Below are positions 1 to 8,649 of a stretch of DNA of 64,000 bases, piece after piece (position 1 is the stretch's first letter; each line of letters begins with the position of its first letter). The notes beneath the pieces are model-generated. The model searched no databases. It was given only the letters and a program-made list of their open reading frames with translations, and was not told the origin of the DNA. Made by a program: the position numbers and the translations under genes. The stretch is from Ornithinimicrobium pekingense DSM 21552 (GTDB taxonomy: Bacteria; Actinomycetota; Actinomycetes; Actinomycetales; Dermatophilaceae), in the NCBI RefSeq assembly GCF_000421185.1, contig NZ_ATWJ01000001.1:170198-234197 (forward strand). The letters are read 5' to 3'.

Positions 1-153
1 GTGCATGTTGACGTCCAGGGAGCGGGCCAGCTCGCGGGCGGCCGGCAGCCGGTCGCCCCCGCTCAGCTCCCCCACGGCGAGGGCACGGCGGACCTCGCGC
101 GCGATCTGGGTGTAGATCGGCTCGGTGGCGCGGGTGTCGATGCGGATGAGCAC
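1..153 (-). CDS. GntR-family (YtrA-type) transcriptional regulator, N-terminal part
   Basis: The gene runs off the left edge of the window, so only the first 51 codons are visible, starting at a GTG at 153. The product begins MLIRIDTRATEPIYTQIARE and continues with GDRLPAARELARSLDVN, which is the start of the winged-helix DNA-binding domain of GntR regulators. The very short N-terminus before the domain is typical of the small YtrA type, which usually sit first in an operon with ABC transporter genes and repress it. Downstream genes are outside the window, so targets are unknown. The family call is firm and the subfamily is inferred. Confidence 0.8.
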   Translation of the reverse strand, partial: MLIRIDTRATEPIYTQIAREVRRALAVGELSGGDRLPAARELARSLDVNMH

Positions 154-190
154 GCCCCGATCGTATAGTTCTAGTTTCTTTATAACAAGT
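154..190 (-). promoter_or_regulatory. AT-rich promoter/operator region of the GntR gene
   Basis: A short AT-rich island (around 160-185) stands out in very GC-rich surroundings directly upstream of the GntR start. It contains TATAGTTCTAG and TTTATAA. YtrA-type regulators normally bind a palindromic site overlapping their own promoter, so autoregulation is likely. The exact operator boundaries are inferred. Confidence 0.45.
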
Positions 191-281
191 GCAGCGGGTC
201 ATGAGTGGTCGAACCCCTGGCCCGAGCGTCTCGCCAGGGTGTAACCTCGCTCCTCCCCCACTCCCGGAGCCGAGGTCTGTC

Positions 282-2345
282 GTGCCCGCCAGCCCACCCC
301 ATACCTCTCCACACACCTCTCCACCGCCCATCACCCCCGACGCCGAGCTCGCCCTGGAGCAGGCGCACCTCGAGCGCGCCCGCGCCGAGCTGGCCCGCAT
401 GCGCGAGCACACCCTCTCGCTGCAGGCCGACGGCGGCGACGCGATCGCCGGGGAGTCGCTCGCGCGCACCCTGTGGCTGCGCGCTCGGGCCCTGCAGGAC
501 GACCCGCGCACGACGCTCTTCTTCGGCCGCATCGACACGGACACCCCCGAGCGTCTCTACATCGGCCGGCGGCACGTCAGCGACGAGGACGGCGACCCCG
601 TCGTCGTCGACTGGCGGGCGGGGGTGTCGACCGCGTTCTACCGGGCGAGCCCGACCGAGCCGATGGGCGTGGAGCGGCGGCGGCGCTTCGGGGTCGAGGA
701 GGGGCGGCTGACGGCCTTCGAGGACGAGCTGCTGACCGCGGGCGGCCCGCCCGGGGCGCAGGGCCACGGGGAGGGCCAGAGCCAGATTCTTGCCCGCGAG
801 ATCGAGCGCCCCCGGATCGGCCCGATGCGCGACATCGTCGCCACCATCCAGCCCGAGCAGGACGAGATCGTCCGCGCCGACGTCGCCACGACCATCTGCG
901 TCCAGGGCGCGCCCGGCACCGGCAAGACCGCGGTCGGGCTGCACCGCGCCGCCTGGCTGCTCTACGCCTTCGGCGAGCGCCTGGCCCGGGGCGGTGTGCT
1001 GGTCGTCGGGCCCAACCGGGCCTTCCTCGAGCACGTCGGCGCGGTCCTGCCCTCGCTGGGCGAGGTCACCGTGCGCCACACCACCGTCGAGGAGCTCGTC
1101 GGGCACGCGGTGGTCCGGGCCGTCGACGCCCCGGACGTGGCCCGGCTCAAGGGCGAGGCGCGGATGGCCGACGTGCTGCGCGAGGCCGTCTGGGGGCACG
1201 TGCGGCCCGCGACCGAGGCGCTGGTGGTGCCCCGCGGGTCGCGCCGGTGGCGGGTGCCCGCCTACGAGGTGCAGGACATCCTGGACGAGCTGCGCGTCCG
1301 CGGGGTCCGCTACGCCGCCGCCCGCGCGATGCTGCCCCAGCGCCTCGCCCACGCGGTGCTCGTGGCGATGGAGCGCTCGGGCGACTCCCCCGACGACCGG
1401 GTGCAGGACGCGGTCGCGCGGTCGGCCGCGGTCAAGGCCTACGTCAGGTCCGTCTGGCCCGAGGTCACGCCGCAGGCCGTGGTCGCCGAGCTGCTCTCGG
1501 CCGGCGAGGGGCTGGAGGACGACCAGCGGGCGATGGTCTGGGACCGGCCGCGCGCGCCCCGCAGCGCGCGGTGGAGCGTCGCCGACCTGGCCCTGCTCGA
1601 CGAGGTGGCCGACCTGCTCGAGCGCACCCCCAGCCTGGGCCACGTGGTCCTCGACGAGGCCCAGGACCTCTCGCCCATGCAGCTGCGTGCCGTCGGTCGT
1701 CGTGCCTCCACGGGCTCGCTGACCGTCCTGGGCGACATCGCCCAGGGCACCACCCCGTGGGCCACCGGCTCCTGGGCGGAGTCGCTGCAGCACCTGGGCA
1801 AGGCCCTGGACGGCGATGACGTCCACCTGGAGGTGCTCGACCGCGGCTTCCGCGTCCCCGCGTCGGTCATCGAGTATGCGGCTCGCCTGCTCCCGCACAT
1901 GGCGCCCGGGCTCGGGGCACCCCGGTCGGTGCGCTCCCACCCGGGCCGGCTGGACGTGCTGGCGGTCGGCGACCCCGTGGCCGGCACCGTCGAGGCGGTC
2001 CGGGCGGCAGCGGCGCACGAGGGCTCCCTCGGGGTCATCGTCCCCGACGCCTGGGTCGACCGGGTCGGCTCGGCCCTGACGGCGGCCGCCGTGGAGCACG
2101 AGGTGCTCGACGGCTCGCACGCCGAGGAGCGCATCCTGCCCGTGCACCTCGTCCCCGCCACCGTGGCCAAGGGCCTGGAGTTCGACCAGGTCGTCGTCAC
2201 CGAGCCGGCGCAGATCGCCGAGGCCGAGCCGGACCGGCGCAGCGGGCTGCGCCGCCTCTACGTGGTGCTGACCCGTGCGGTGAGCGGGCTGACGGTGGTG
2301 CACGCCCGACCGCTGCCCGGTCCCCTCGCAGGTGAGGCCGGGTAG
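282..2345 (+). CDS. HelD-like superfamily 1 ATPase/helicase
   Basis: The protein has UvrD/HelD architecture. After a helical N-terminus (ELALEQAHLERARAEL) come a Walker A motif GAPGTGKT near residue 209, Walker B VVLDEAQD near 455, a FRVP motif near 523, and C-terminal helicase motifs KGLEF near 630 and LYVVLTRA. HelD proteins bind RNA polymerase and use ATP hydrolysis to free stalled or DNA-bound enzyme; actinobacterial versions can contribute to rifampicin tolerance. I chose the GTG at 282 because GGAGCCGAGG lies just upstream and the conserved part starts soon after. An in-frame ATG at 189 would add 31 residues with no visible ribosome site. A role in RNA polymerase recycling is inferred from family resemblance. 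Confidence 0.85.
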   Translation: MPASPPHTSPHTSPPPITPDAELALEQAHLERARAELARMREHTLSLQADGGDAIAGESLARTLWLRARALQDDPRTTLFFGRIDTDTPERLYIGRRHVSDEDGDPVVVDWRAGVSTAFYRASPTEPMGVERRRRFGVEEGRLTAFEDELLTAGGPPGAQGHGEGQSQILAREIERPRIGPMRDIVATIQPEQDEIVRADVATTICVQGAPGTGKTAVGLHRAAWLLYAFGERLARGGVLVVGPNRAFLEHVGAVLPSLGEVTVRHTTVEELVGHAVVRAVDAPDVARLKGEARMADVLREAVWGHVRPATEALVVPRGSRRWRVPAYEVQDILDELRVRGVRYAAARAMLPQRLAHAVLVAMERSGDSPDDRVQDAVARSAAVKAYVRSVWPEVTPQAVVAELLSAGEGLEDDQRAMVWDRPRAPRSARWSVADLALLDEVADLLERTPSLGHVVLDEAQDLSPMQLRAVGRRASTGSLTVLGDIAQGTTPWATGSWAESLQHLGKALDGDDVHLEVLDRGFRVPASVIEYAARLLPHMAPGLGAPRSVRSHPGRLDVLAVGDPVAGTVEAVRAAAAHEGSLGVIVPDAWVDRVGSALTAAAVEHEVLDGSHAEERILPVHLVPATVAKGLEFDQVVVTEPAQIAEAEPDRRSGLRRLYVVLTRAVSGLTVVHARPLPGPLAGEAG

Positions 2346-2412
2346 CCGTGCGGGAGCGCACGGCATACCGTGGTGGCACGGACCGCCTGACCCCCCACGA
2401 ACAGGAGAGACC

Positions 2413-3018
2413 ATGCACCCCACGCACGTCCCGCTGCGCGTCGCGACCGGCGCCTTCATCCTCAACTCGGGCCTGAACAAGCTCAAGGCCGACGAGGAGG
2501 GCCAGGAGCAGATGCACGGCTGGGCCTCGAGCGTCTACCCGATGTTCAAGGACATGAGCGCCAAGGACTTCACCAAGCTGCTCGGCTACGGCGAGATCGG
2601 CGTGGGGGCGCTGCTGCTGCTGCCGACAGTCCCCTCCGCGGTCGCGGGCACCGCGCTCGCCGCGTTCGGGGCCGGCCTGACGGGCATGTACCTGAAGACG
2701 CCGGGCATGACCGAGGACGACGGCGTGCGCCCGACCGCCGACGGCACCGGCCTGGCCAAGGACGTCTGGCTCGTGGGCGCCGGCCTGACCCTGGCGACCC
2801 AGTCCTTCCTCTCCGGCACCAAGCACGCGGCCAAGGCCGTGGCCGGCGGTGTGACCGGTGCGGCGACCTCGGTCGCCACGGGCGTCACCGGCGCGGTCGG
2901 CTCGGCGGGGCACTCCGCCGGCGGTGGCGTGCGCGGCCTGCTCGACGGGGCCCACAACGCCCGCGAGGAGCTCGCCGACGCCCTCGCCGATCTGGCGGAG
3001 TCCATGACCAAGCGCTGA
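2413..3018 (+). CDS. DoxX-like membrane protein
   Basis: A 201-residue protein with several hydrophobic helices (such as GYGEIGVGALLLLPTVPSAV and GTALAAFGAGLTGMYL), an early SGLNKLKA segment and a low-complexity Ala/Gly/Val C-terminus ending in an acidic amphipathic stretch (ELADALADLAESMTKR). The layout resembles the DoxX/DoxD-like small membrane protein group, whose functions vary and are mostly unproven. The start ATG at 2413 follows an AGGAGAGACC ribosome site, so the longer reading frame upstream is not real. It stands alone between the HelD-like gene and a lipoprotein gene. Confidence 0.6.
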   Translation: MHPTHVPLRVATGAFILNSGLNKLKADEEGQEQMHGWASSVYPMFKDMSAKDFTKLLGYGEIGVGALLLLPTVPSAVAGTALAAFGAGLTGMYLKTPGMTEDDGVRPTADGTGLAKDVWLVGAGLTLATQSFLSGTKHAAKAVAGGVTGAATSVATGVTGAVGSAGHSAGGGVRGLLDGAHNAREELADALADLAESMTKR

Positions 3019-3191
3019 CGCAGTCTCGGCCGCCGGTGGCGGTGCAGCCGCTCCCGGTGGGTTGTGTAACGTGAGTGCCCGCAAGAGGGGGATCCGAGGC
3101 GCGCGCTTGCGCTCCCGCACGCCCCCGCCCGGACCTGACGCCCCCGGTCCTGACGGGGTTGGGACGTCCTGACGCGCGAGGAGATTCACAC

Positions 3192-3806
3192 ATGCACGCA
3201 CGACCCGGCAGGCTCGCCGGCCTGACCCTGGCCGCAGCCCTGGCCCTCTCGGCCTGCAGCGGGGGCGGGGACCCCATCGAGGAGCAGGCGTCGGACCAGC
3301 CGTCCGCTGCCTCCGGCGCTGCACCCCAGACCTCGACCCCGGCGCCGGCCGATGCGGCCGGCCAGGCCGCGGCGACCACCGACCCGAACGCGGTCGAGCC
3401 TGCCCAGGCGCAGACCGTCGAGCTGGGTGAGTCGATGTCGGTCAGCACCGAAGAATCCGCCTTCACGATCACCGTGCACCGGGTCCTGGTCCACGACTAC
3501 TACGTCGAGGCCGAGATCACCCTGGTCAACGACGCCGACGACGAGCTCGACACCTGGTACGGGTCCGCCACCACCAGCTCGCCGCGTCTCTACGACGACC
3601 GCGGTCGGACCTACGCCTTCCAGGTGCAGGCCGGCGGCGACGGACAGACCCTGAGGCTGCAGCCGGGGGAGGGCGTGGACGCCGTCCTCGTCTTCGCCGG
3701 CCGGGTGGACGCCGAGGCCACCAAACTGACGCTGGACTTCAGCGAGATCTTCGGCGACGGCTGGTCGCAGGTGATGTTCGACGCGCCACTGGCGGGTCGC
3801 CGATGA
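3192..3806 (+). CDS. DUF4352-like secreted lipoprotein
   Basis: The product begins with a lipoprotein signal peptide (MHARPGRLAGLTLAAALALS) and a lipobox LSAC around residue 23, so it should be anchored to the outer face of the membrane. A Pro/Ala/Thr-rich linker follows, then a beta-rich domain (SAFTITVHRVLVHDYYVEAE, DDRGRTYAFQ, LQPGEGVDAVLVF) typical of the DUF4352 immunoglobulin-like fold found in many Gram-positive lipoproteins. The start ATG at 3192 is preceded by GAGGAGATT. The last 4 bases overlap the OmpA-family gene, so the two are probably co-translated. No biochemical role is known. Confidence 0.75.
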   Translation: MHARPGRLAGLTLAAALALSACSGGGDPIEEQASDQPSAASGAAPQTSTPAPADAAGQAAATTDPNAVEPAQAQTVELGESMSVSTEESAFTITVHRVLVHDYYVEAEITLVNDADDELDTWYGSATTSSPRLYDDRGRTYAFQVQAGGDGQTLRLQPGEGVDAVLVFAGRVDAEATKLTLDFSEIFGDGWSQVMFDAPLAGRR

Positions 3807-4408
3807 GCCGCTTCCCGCGGGCTCTCCCGCTCGCGCTGGGGCTGAGCGTGGTCGGCTCCGTCGTGGCCGTTGCCTCCGAGGAGGCACCCGTGCCGGAGGG
3901 CTACGAGGCGCCTCGGACGACCGTCACCGTCTCCACCGTCTGGGAGGCGCCGCGGTCCACCGTGTCGCTGTTCTACACCGACCCGCCCGAGGCCGGGACG
4001 GAGGCCCTGGAGGAGGCGCTCGGTGTGACCACCGAGGCCGACGACCAGGTCATGCAGATCTCGGACCGGTTCCTGTTCGACTTCGACTCCGCCGAGCTCC
4101 GGCCCACGGCGGCCAGCAGCCTCGACACGGTGCTGGCCCTGCTGGAGCAGTCGGACGCGCCGGTCGAGGTGATCGGCCACACCGACGGCCTCGGCACGGA
4201 CGAGGTCAACCAGCCGCTGTCGGAGGAGCGCGCCGAGGCGGTGGCCGACTACCTCGTCGAGCACGGGATCGACGAGGGCCGCCTCACCTCCTCCGGCAAG
4301 GGGTCGAGCGAACCGGTCGCCGAGAACACCCACCCGGACGGTCGTGACAACCCCGAGGGTCGGCAGCAGAACCGGCGCGTCGAGATCCGCTTCTCTGACG
4401 ACGGCTGA
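3803..4408 (+). CDS. OmpA-family peptidoglycan-binding protein
   Basis: A 201-residue exported protein: a signal peptide near residues 1-25, a linker, then a C-terminal OmpA/MotB domain from about residue 85 with FDFDSAELRP, VIGHTDGLGTDEVNQPLSEERA and NRRVEI motifs (the last two in the order given). The domain binds diaminopimelate-type peptidoglycan in characterised relatives. Its ATG lies inside the stop of the preceding lipoprotein gene (ATGA overlap), suggesting a two-gene envelope operon in which the lipoprotein and the wall-binding protein act together. That partnership is inferred. Confidence 0.85.
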   Translation: MSRFPRALPLALGLSVVGSVVAVASEEAPVPEGYEAPRTTVTVSTVWEAPRSTVSLFYTDPPEAGTEALEEALGVTTEADDQVMQISDRFLFDFDSAELRPTAASSLDTVLALLEQSDAPVEVIGHTDGLGTDEVNQPLSEERAEAVADYLVEHGIDEGRLTSSGKGSSEPVAENTHPDGRDNPEGRQQNRRVEIRFSDDG

Positions 4409-4421
4409 CCGCGGGCCTACA

Positions 4422-4439
4422 GGCAGCGGGTCCGCTGCC
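4422..4439. terminator. Hairpin between convergent genes
   Basis: GGCAGCGG and CCGCTGCC form a perfect 8-bp stem with a 2-base loop. It sits between the ends of the OmpA-family gene and the oppositely oriented cyclase gene, so it may terminate both. There is no U-tract, as is usual in this kind of genome. Confidence 0.5.
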
Positions 4440-4451
4440 GGCCGCCGCAGG

Positions 4452-5822
4452 TCAGTCAGGCTCCTCCCGGTCGAGGCCCAGCACCAGGTGGGTCTCGACC
4501 GGCTCGGTCTTGCCCTTGAGCTCCAGCCGCCCCAGCGGCCGGGTCCGGGCCGTCGGAGGCAGGGCCGCGAGCGTGGCGGGGCCGACTGCGACACCGCCTG
4601 TCGGTGCCTGCGCCTCGATCCGGGCCGCGGTGTTGACCGTGTCGCCGATGACGGTGTGCGTGCGCCCGCCGTGCGTGCCCAGCACGCTGACGGTCGCCGG
4701 GCCGGTGTTCACGCCGACGCGGAAGCGCGGCCAGCCCGGGTGCCGTCCCGCCACGACGCTCGTCTCGCGCTGCAGCGCCAGCCCGGCGCGCACCGCCCGG
4801 ACCGCGTGGTCGGGCTGGTCGCCGCGGGTGTTGAAGGTGACCATGACGGCGTCGCCGACGATCCGGTCGACGTCGCCGCCGTGGCGCAGCGCGGCCGGGA
4901 CGGCGACCGACAGGTAGTCGTTGAGCATCGCGGTCACCTCCTCCGGCTCCTGGCTCTCGGAGAAGGCGGTGAAGCCCTGCAGGTCGGCGAACAGCACGCT
5001 GGCCTCGCGCCGCCCTGCGGAGGTGTCGTCGAGGTAGAGCGCGGCGAAGCGCTCCTCGTGCCACGACCGCCGGGCGCCGACGGCCACGAGCGCGAAGGCG
5101 GCGAGCAGCAGCACGTGCCACTCCCACCAGGACAGCTGCCAGTTGCGGGCCAGCGCCATCGCCACCAGGGACTGGGCCAGGAGCAGGTATGCGGCCGCGA
5201 CCGCCAGCAGCACACCCTCGCGTCGGGTGCGCCACCGGCGTGCGTAGTGCCATGCGGCCAGGACGTAGAGGACGATGCCCGGGACGGCGACCAGCAGCGG
5301 CAGCCGCTCGGCCCCGGCCGGCGGTCCGCCCAGGGGCGGCAGGCCGGCCAGCGACACCACGGCCCAGGCGAGCATGAGCGCCAGCAGACCCCACCGCAGC
5401 CAGCGGGCGAGGGCGACCTCGGCGACAGCGCCGTCCCCGGCGACGTCCCTGGTCGAGCGCAGGGCGAAGAGCGAGCCGAGCGCCACCCCGATCGGCGTGG
5501 CGACGGCGAAGCCGATGTTGGACCCCTCCAGCAGCACACCGGGGGTCGCCAGGGCGTGCAGCCCGAGGAACCCGGCGGAGGAGAGGAAGGCCAGCGACAC
5601 GTGCGCCAGCCGGGCGTCGCCGCGCCGTGCCGCCGCGTCGCCGGTGGCGTAGGCCAGCACCGCCGACAACGCCGCTGACCCCAGCACCAGCCAGAAGTGG
5701 GCCGGGTGGTGCTCCCACCGCAGGTCGAGCGCCGGCCGGGCGACCAGCAGGGCCAGTCCCGCCAGCGGGAGCACGAGCGCAGCCGCGACGGCGACCAGGG
5801 TGCCTGACCTGCGCGGCTCCAT
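4452..5822 (-). CDS. Membrane-anchored class III adenylate/guanylate cyclase
   Basis: A 456-residue protein. Residues 1 to about 255 hold multiple transmembrane helices. The C-terminal half is a class III nucleotide cyclase domain with the first metal aspartate in VLFADLQGFTAFSES, the second in DRIVGDAVMVTFN, an IGDTVNTAARIE motif (Asn/Arg for substrate and transition state) and a closing LELKGKTEPV. It should make cAMP from ATP on the cytoplasmic side. A second, differently built membrane cyclase lies at 31029-32303. The gene is the likely second gene after the reductase at 5836-7527, 13 bases away on the same strand. Confidence 0.88.
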   Translation of the reverse strand: MEPRRSGTLVAVAAALVLPLAGLALLVARPALDLRWEHHPAHFWLVLGSAALSAVLAYATGDAAARRGDARLAHVSLAFLSSAGFLGLHALATPGVLLEGSNIGFAVATPIGVALGSLFALRSTRDVAGDGAVAEVALARWLRWGLLALMLAWAVVSLAGLPPLGGPPAGAERLPLLVAVPGIVLYVLAAWHYARRWRTRREGVLLAVAAAYLLLAQSLVAMALARNWQLSWWEWHVLLLAAFALVAVGARRSWHEERFAALYLDDTSAGRREASVLFADLQGFTAFSESQEPEEVTAMLNDYLSVAVPAALRHGGDVDRIVGDAVMVTFNTRGDQPDHAVRAVRAGLALQRETSVVAGRHPGWPRFRVGVNTGPATVSVLGTHGGRTHTVIGDTVNTAARIEAQAPTGGVAVGPATLAALPPTARTRPLGRLELKGKTEPVETHLVLGLDREEPD

Positions 5823-5835
5823 ACCCGTCCCGCTC

Positions 5836-7527
5836 TCACCCGTGCGGGGTGCTCAGGTGCACGTGCACCTCGGAGACCACGACCGACCCCTCCCCCACGG
5901 CGGAGGCGACGCGCTTGACCGAGCCGGCGCGGACGTCACCGACCGCGAACAGGCCCGGCACCGACGTCTCGTGCGGGTGCAGGTTGAGGTCGGACAGGTC
6001 GTGAGCCGCCTCGGTCCCGGTGAGCACGAAGCCGCGCTCGTCGCGGCGGACCTCGGCGGGCAGCCAGTCGGTGTGCGGCTCGGCGCCGATCATGACGAAG
6101 AAGCCGTCGACCTCGATGTCGCGGGTGGCCCCGGTGCCGCGGTCGGTCAGGGTCAGGCCCTCCAGGCGCCCGTCGCCGGTGGCGGCCGTGACGTCGCTGG
6201 CCAGGTGCACGGAGATGACCGGCTCACCGGCGATGGCCTCGATGAGGTAGGCCGACATGGTCTCCTCCAGCCGCGCCCCGCGCACGACCAGGTGCACCGC
6301 GGTGCAGTAGCGCGCCAGCTGCAGCACCGCCTGGCCGGCGGAGTTGCCGCCGCCGGCGACCGCGGCCGCCAGGCCCGCGAGCGCGTGCGCCGCCGAGACG
6401 CTGGCGCCGTAGTAGACCCCCTTGCCGGTGAAGGCCTCCACGCTGGGCACCCCGAGCCGCCGGTAGGCCACCCCGCAGGCCAGGATCACGGCGCGCGCGG
6501 TGACCGCGCCCTGCCCGGAGACCGTCGCCCGGAAGGCATCGCCGACCCGCTCCAGGCTCTCCACCTCGCGGGTGAGCACGAAGTGGGCGCCGAAGACCCA
6601 CGCCTGCTGGTAGCCGCGCTGGGCCAGCTCGGCACCGCTGAGCCCGCGGGAGAAGCCGAGGTAGTTGCGGATCAGCGAGCTGGTGCCCGCCTGGCCCCCG
6701 ATCGCCTCGCGCTCCACCACCAACGTCGAGAGCCCCTCGGAGGCGCCGTAGACCGCGGCGGCCAGGCCGGAGGGACCGGCCCCGATGACGAGCAGGTCGA
6801 AGTCGCGCTTGGGGCCGTCGATCTCGGTGGGGATCCCCCAGGCGCGCAGCACCTCGGTGTCGGAGGGGTCGACGAGCGTGGGTCCGCCGATGGCCGGCAT
6901 CCACACGACCACCTCTCCCTCGCGCTCGGGTGCGGCGGCCTCGAGCACCCGCTGCCCCTGCGGGGAGGACCGGTCGCGGAAGGCGTAGGGCACGCGGTTG
7001 CGCTGGAGCAGGTTGCTGACCTCGAAGGCCCGCCCGGAGTGCGGGTCGGCCACCACGACGACCTCGCGCTTGTTGCGGGGGTCGGCGCGCGACCAGTCCT
7101 GGACGATCTCGGCGATCGTGCGGTGGAACAGCTCGTCCCCCTCGGTCCAGGGCCGCAGCACGTAGGAGTGCAGGTCACCGACCGCGGTCCCGCGCAGGAT
7201 CGTGCGGGCCACGTCCTGGTCGGCCCACGCGCCCCAGTCCACCAGCAGGCCGCGCCGGGCCTCGGGGTGGGCGGTCCGGGCCAGGTTGAGCAGCTCGTCG
7301 CGCTCCTCGGCGCCGATCCGGTCGTCGACGAGGATGAGCGCGACCCGCTCGCCGCGCCGGGCCGCCCCCTCCAGCTGGCGGCGCGCGTCGATCACGGAGG
7401 CCTCGCCGCGCACGCGGTAGGTCCCGGCGAAGCTGCGCGCGAGCTCGGTCTCCGTCCGCCCCAGCCGCCTGGGGTCGGTCTCGACCGCCAGCAGGAGGGG
7501 ACGCAGACCCCAGTCGTCCACGGGCAT
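5836..7527 (-). CDS. Thioredoxin-reductase-like FAD/NAD(P) oxidoreductase with receiver-like N-terminus
   Basis: 563 residues in two parts. About 1-215 resembles a degenerate response-regulator receiver plus a thioredoxin/glutaredoxin-like segment (VVVVADPHSGRAFEVSNLLQ). About 240-563 is a pyridine nucleotide-disulfide reductase fold: FAD motif LLVIGAGPSGLAAAVYGASE, then GGQAGTSSLIRNYLGF, NAD(P)-site AVAGGGNSAGQAV and C-terminal VPGLFAVGDVRAGSVKR. The CxxC redox pair of true thioredoxin reductases is absent: the equivalent region reads GVYYGASVSA. This two-part form is known in actinobacteria, but substrate and partner are not established. It is followed on the same strand by a membrane cyclase. 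Confidence 0.82.
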   Translation of the reverse strand: MPVDDWGLRPLLLAVETDPRRLGRTETELARSFAGTYRVRGEASVIDARRQLEGAARRGERVALILVDDRIGAEERDELLNLARTAHPEARRGLLVDWGAWADQDVARTILRGTAVGDLHSYVLRPWTEGDELFHRTIAEIVQDWSRADPRNKREVVVVADPHSGRAFEVSNLLQRNRVPYAFRDRSSPQGQRVLEAAAPEREGEVVVWMPAIGGPTLVDPSDTEVLRAWGIPTEIDGPKRDFDLLVIGAGPSGLAAAVYGASEGLSTLVVEREAIGGQAGTSSLIRNYLGFSRGLSGAELAQRGYQQAWVFGAHFVLTREVESLERVGDAFRATVSGQGAVTARAVILACGVAYRRLGVPSVEAFTGKGVYYGASVSAAHALAGLAAAVAGGGNSAGQAVLQLARYCTAVHLVVRGARLEETMSAYLIEAIAGEPVISVHLASDVTAATGDGRLEGLTLTDRGTGATRDIEVDGFFVMIGAEPHTDWLPAEVRRDERGFVLTGTEAAHDLSDLNLHPHETSVPGLFAVGDVRAGSVKRVASAVGEGSVVVSEVHVHLSTPHG

Positions 7528-7617
7528 GCCTGCAGCCTAGGGGCGGGGGGCGCGCGAGCGCCATACCCGATCCGGCCGGGTGCCCGCAAGCCGCGCGGGT
7601 GGGCCAGACTGGCGGGT

Positions 7618-8649
7618 ATGACGTACACGCCCGACCCCACGCGCTACGACTCGATGCACTACCGGAGGGTGGGCCGCTCCGGCCTGCGGCTGCCCGCGGT
7701 GAGCCTGGGCCTGTGGCACAACTTCGGCGACGACGTGAGCTTCGAGAAGCAGGAGGCGGTGCTGCGGCGGGCCTTCGACCTGGGGATCACGCACTTCGAC
7801 CTGGCCAACAACTACGGCCCGCCCTACGGCTCGGCCGAGGAGAACATGGGCCGGCACCTGCGCCGCAGCTTCGCCGGGCTGCGCGACGAGCTGGTGATCT
7901 CCAGCAAGGCCGGCTGGGACATGTGGCCCGGTCCCTACGGGCAGGTCGGGGGCTCGCGCAAGTACCTCGTGGCCAGCCTGGACCAGTCGCTGCGGCGGAT
8001 GGGGCTGGACTACGTCGACATCTTCTACCACCACCGGCCCGACCCGGAGACGCCGCTGGAGGAGACGATGGGCGCCCTCGACGCGATCGTGCGCTCGGGC
8101 AGGGCGCTCTACGTCGGGATCTCCTCCTACTCCGCCGAGGACACCCGCCGGGCCGCGACGATGCTGGCCGACCTCGGCACGCCGCTGCTCATCCACCAGC
8201 CGTCCTACTCCATGCTCAACCGCTGGGTGGAGCAGGACCAGCTGCTCGACACCCTCGACGACGTGGGCGCCGGCTGCATCGCCTTCTCGCCGCTGGCGCA
8301 GGGGATGCTGACGGACAAGTACCTGCACGGCATCCCCGAGGGCTCGCGCGCCACCCAGGGCAAGAGCCTGTCCACCGACCTCATCAACGACGAGACCGTC
8401 GAGCACCTGCGGGCCCTGGACCAGATCGCCTCCGGGCGCGGCCAGACCCTGGCGCAGATGGCCCTGGCGTGGGCGCTGCGGGACGAGCGGATGAGCTCGG
8501 TGCTCATCGGCGCCAGCAGCCCCGAGCAGCTGGAGCAGAACGTCTGCGCCCTCGACCGCATCACCTTCACCGCCGAGGAGCTGGCCGTCGTCGACGAGCA
8601 CGCCCGCGACTCCGGCGTCGACCTGTGGCGGGGCGCGCGGCTCGGATGA
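7618..8649 (+). CDS. Aldo/keto reductase, YghZ (L-glyceraldehyde 3-phosphate reductase)-like
   Basis: A 343-residue cytoplasmic NADPH-dependent reductase. The catalytic tetrad is visible as Asp and Tyr in FDLANNYGPPYG, Lys in SSKAGWDMWPGPYG and His in IFYHHRPD. The YHHRPD and WDMWPGPYG signatures fit the YghZ group, which reduces methylglyoxal and L-glyceraldehyde 3-phosphate. The start is the ATG at 7618, just after the divergent reductase gene. It overlaps the next gene by 4 bases (ATGA) and heads a probable three-gene transcript with the HD-type hydrolase and the AlkD-like gene. Confidence 0.88.
   Translation: MTYTPDPTRYDSMHYRRVGRSGLRLPAVSLGLWHNFGDDVSFEKQEAVLRRAFDLGITHFDLANNYGPPYGSAEENMGRHLRRSFAGLRDELVISSKAGWDMWPGPYGQVGGSRKYLVASLDQSLRRMGLDYVDIFYHHRPDPETPLEETMGALDAIVRSGRALYVGISSYSAEDTRRAATMLADLGTPLLIHQPSYSMLNRWVEQDQLLDTLDDVGAGCIAFSPLAQGMLTDKYLHGIPEGSRATQGKSLSTDLINDETVEHLRALDQIASGRGQTLAQMALAWALRDERMSSVLIGASSPEQLEQNVCALDRITFTAEELAVVDEHARDSGVDLWRGARLG

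Noticed and set aside
180..2486. Long open frame (768 codons) antisense to the HelD-like gene
   Set aside because: It is a high-GC shadow frame: low-complexity His/Gly/Arg/Asp composition, no domain, while the opposite strand has intact helicase motifs.
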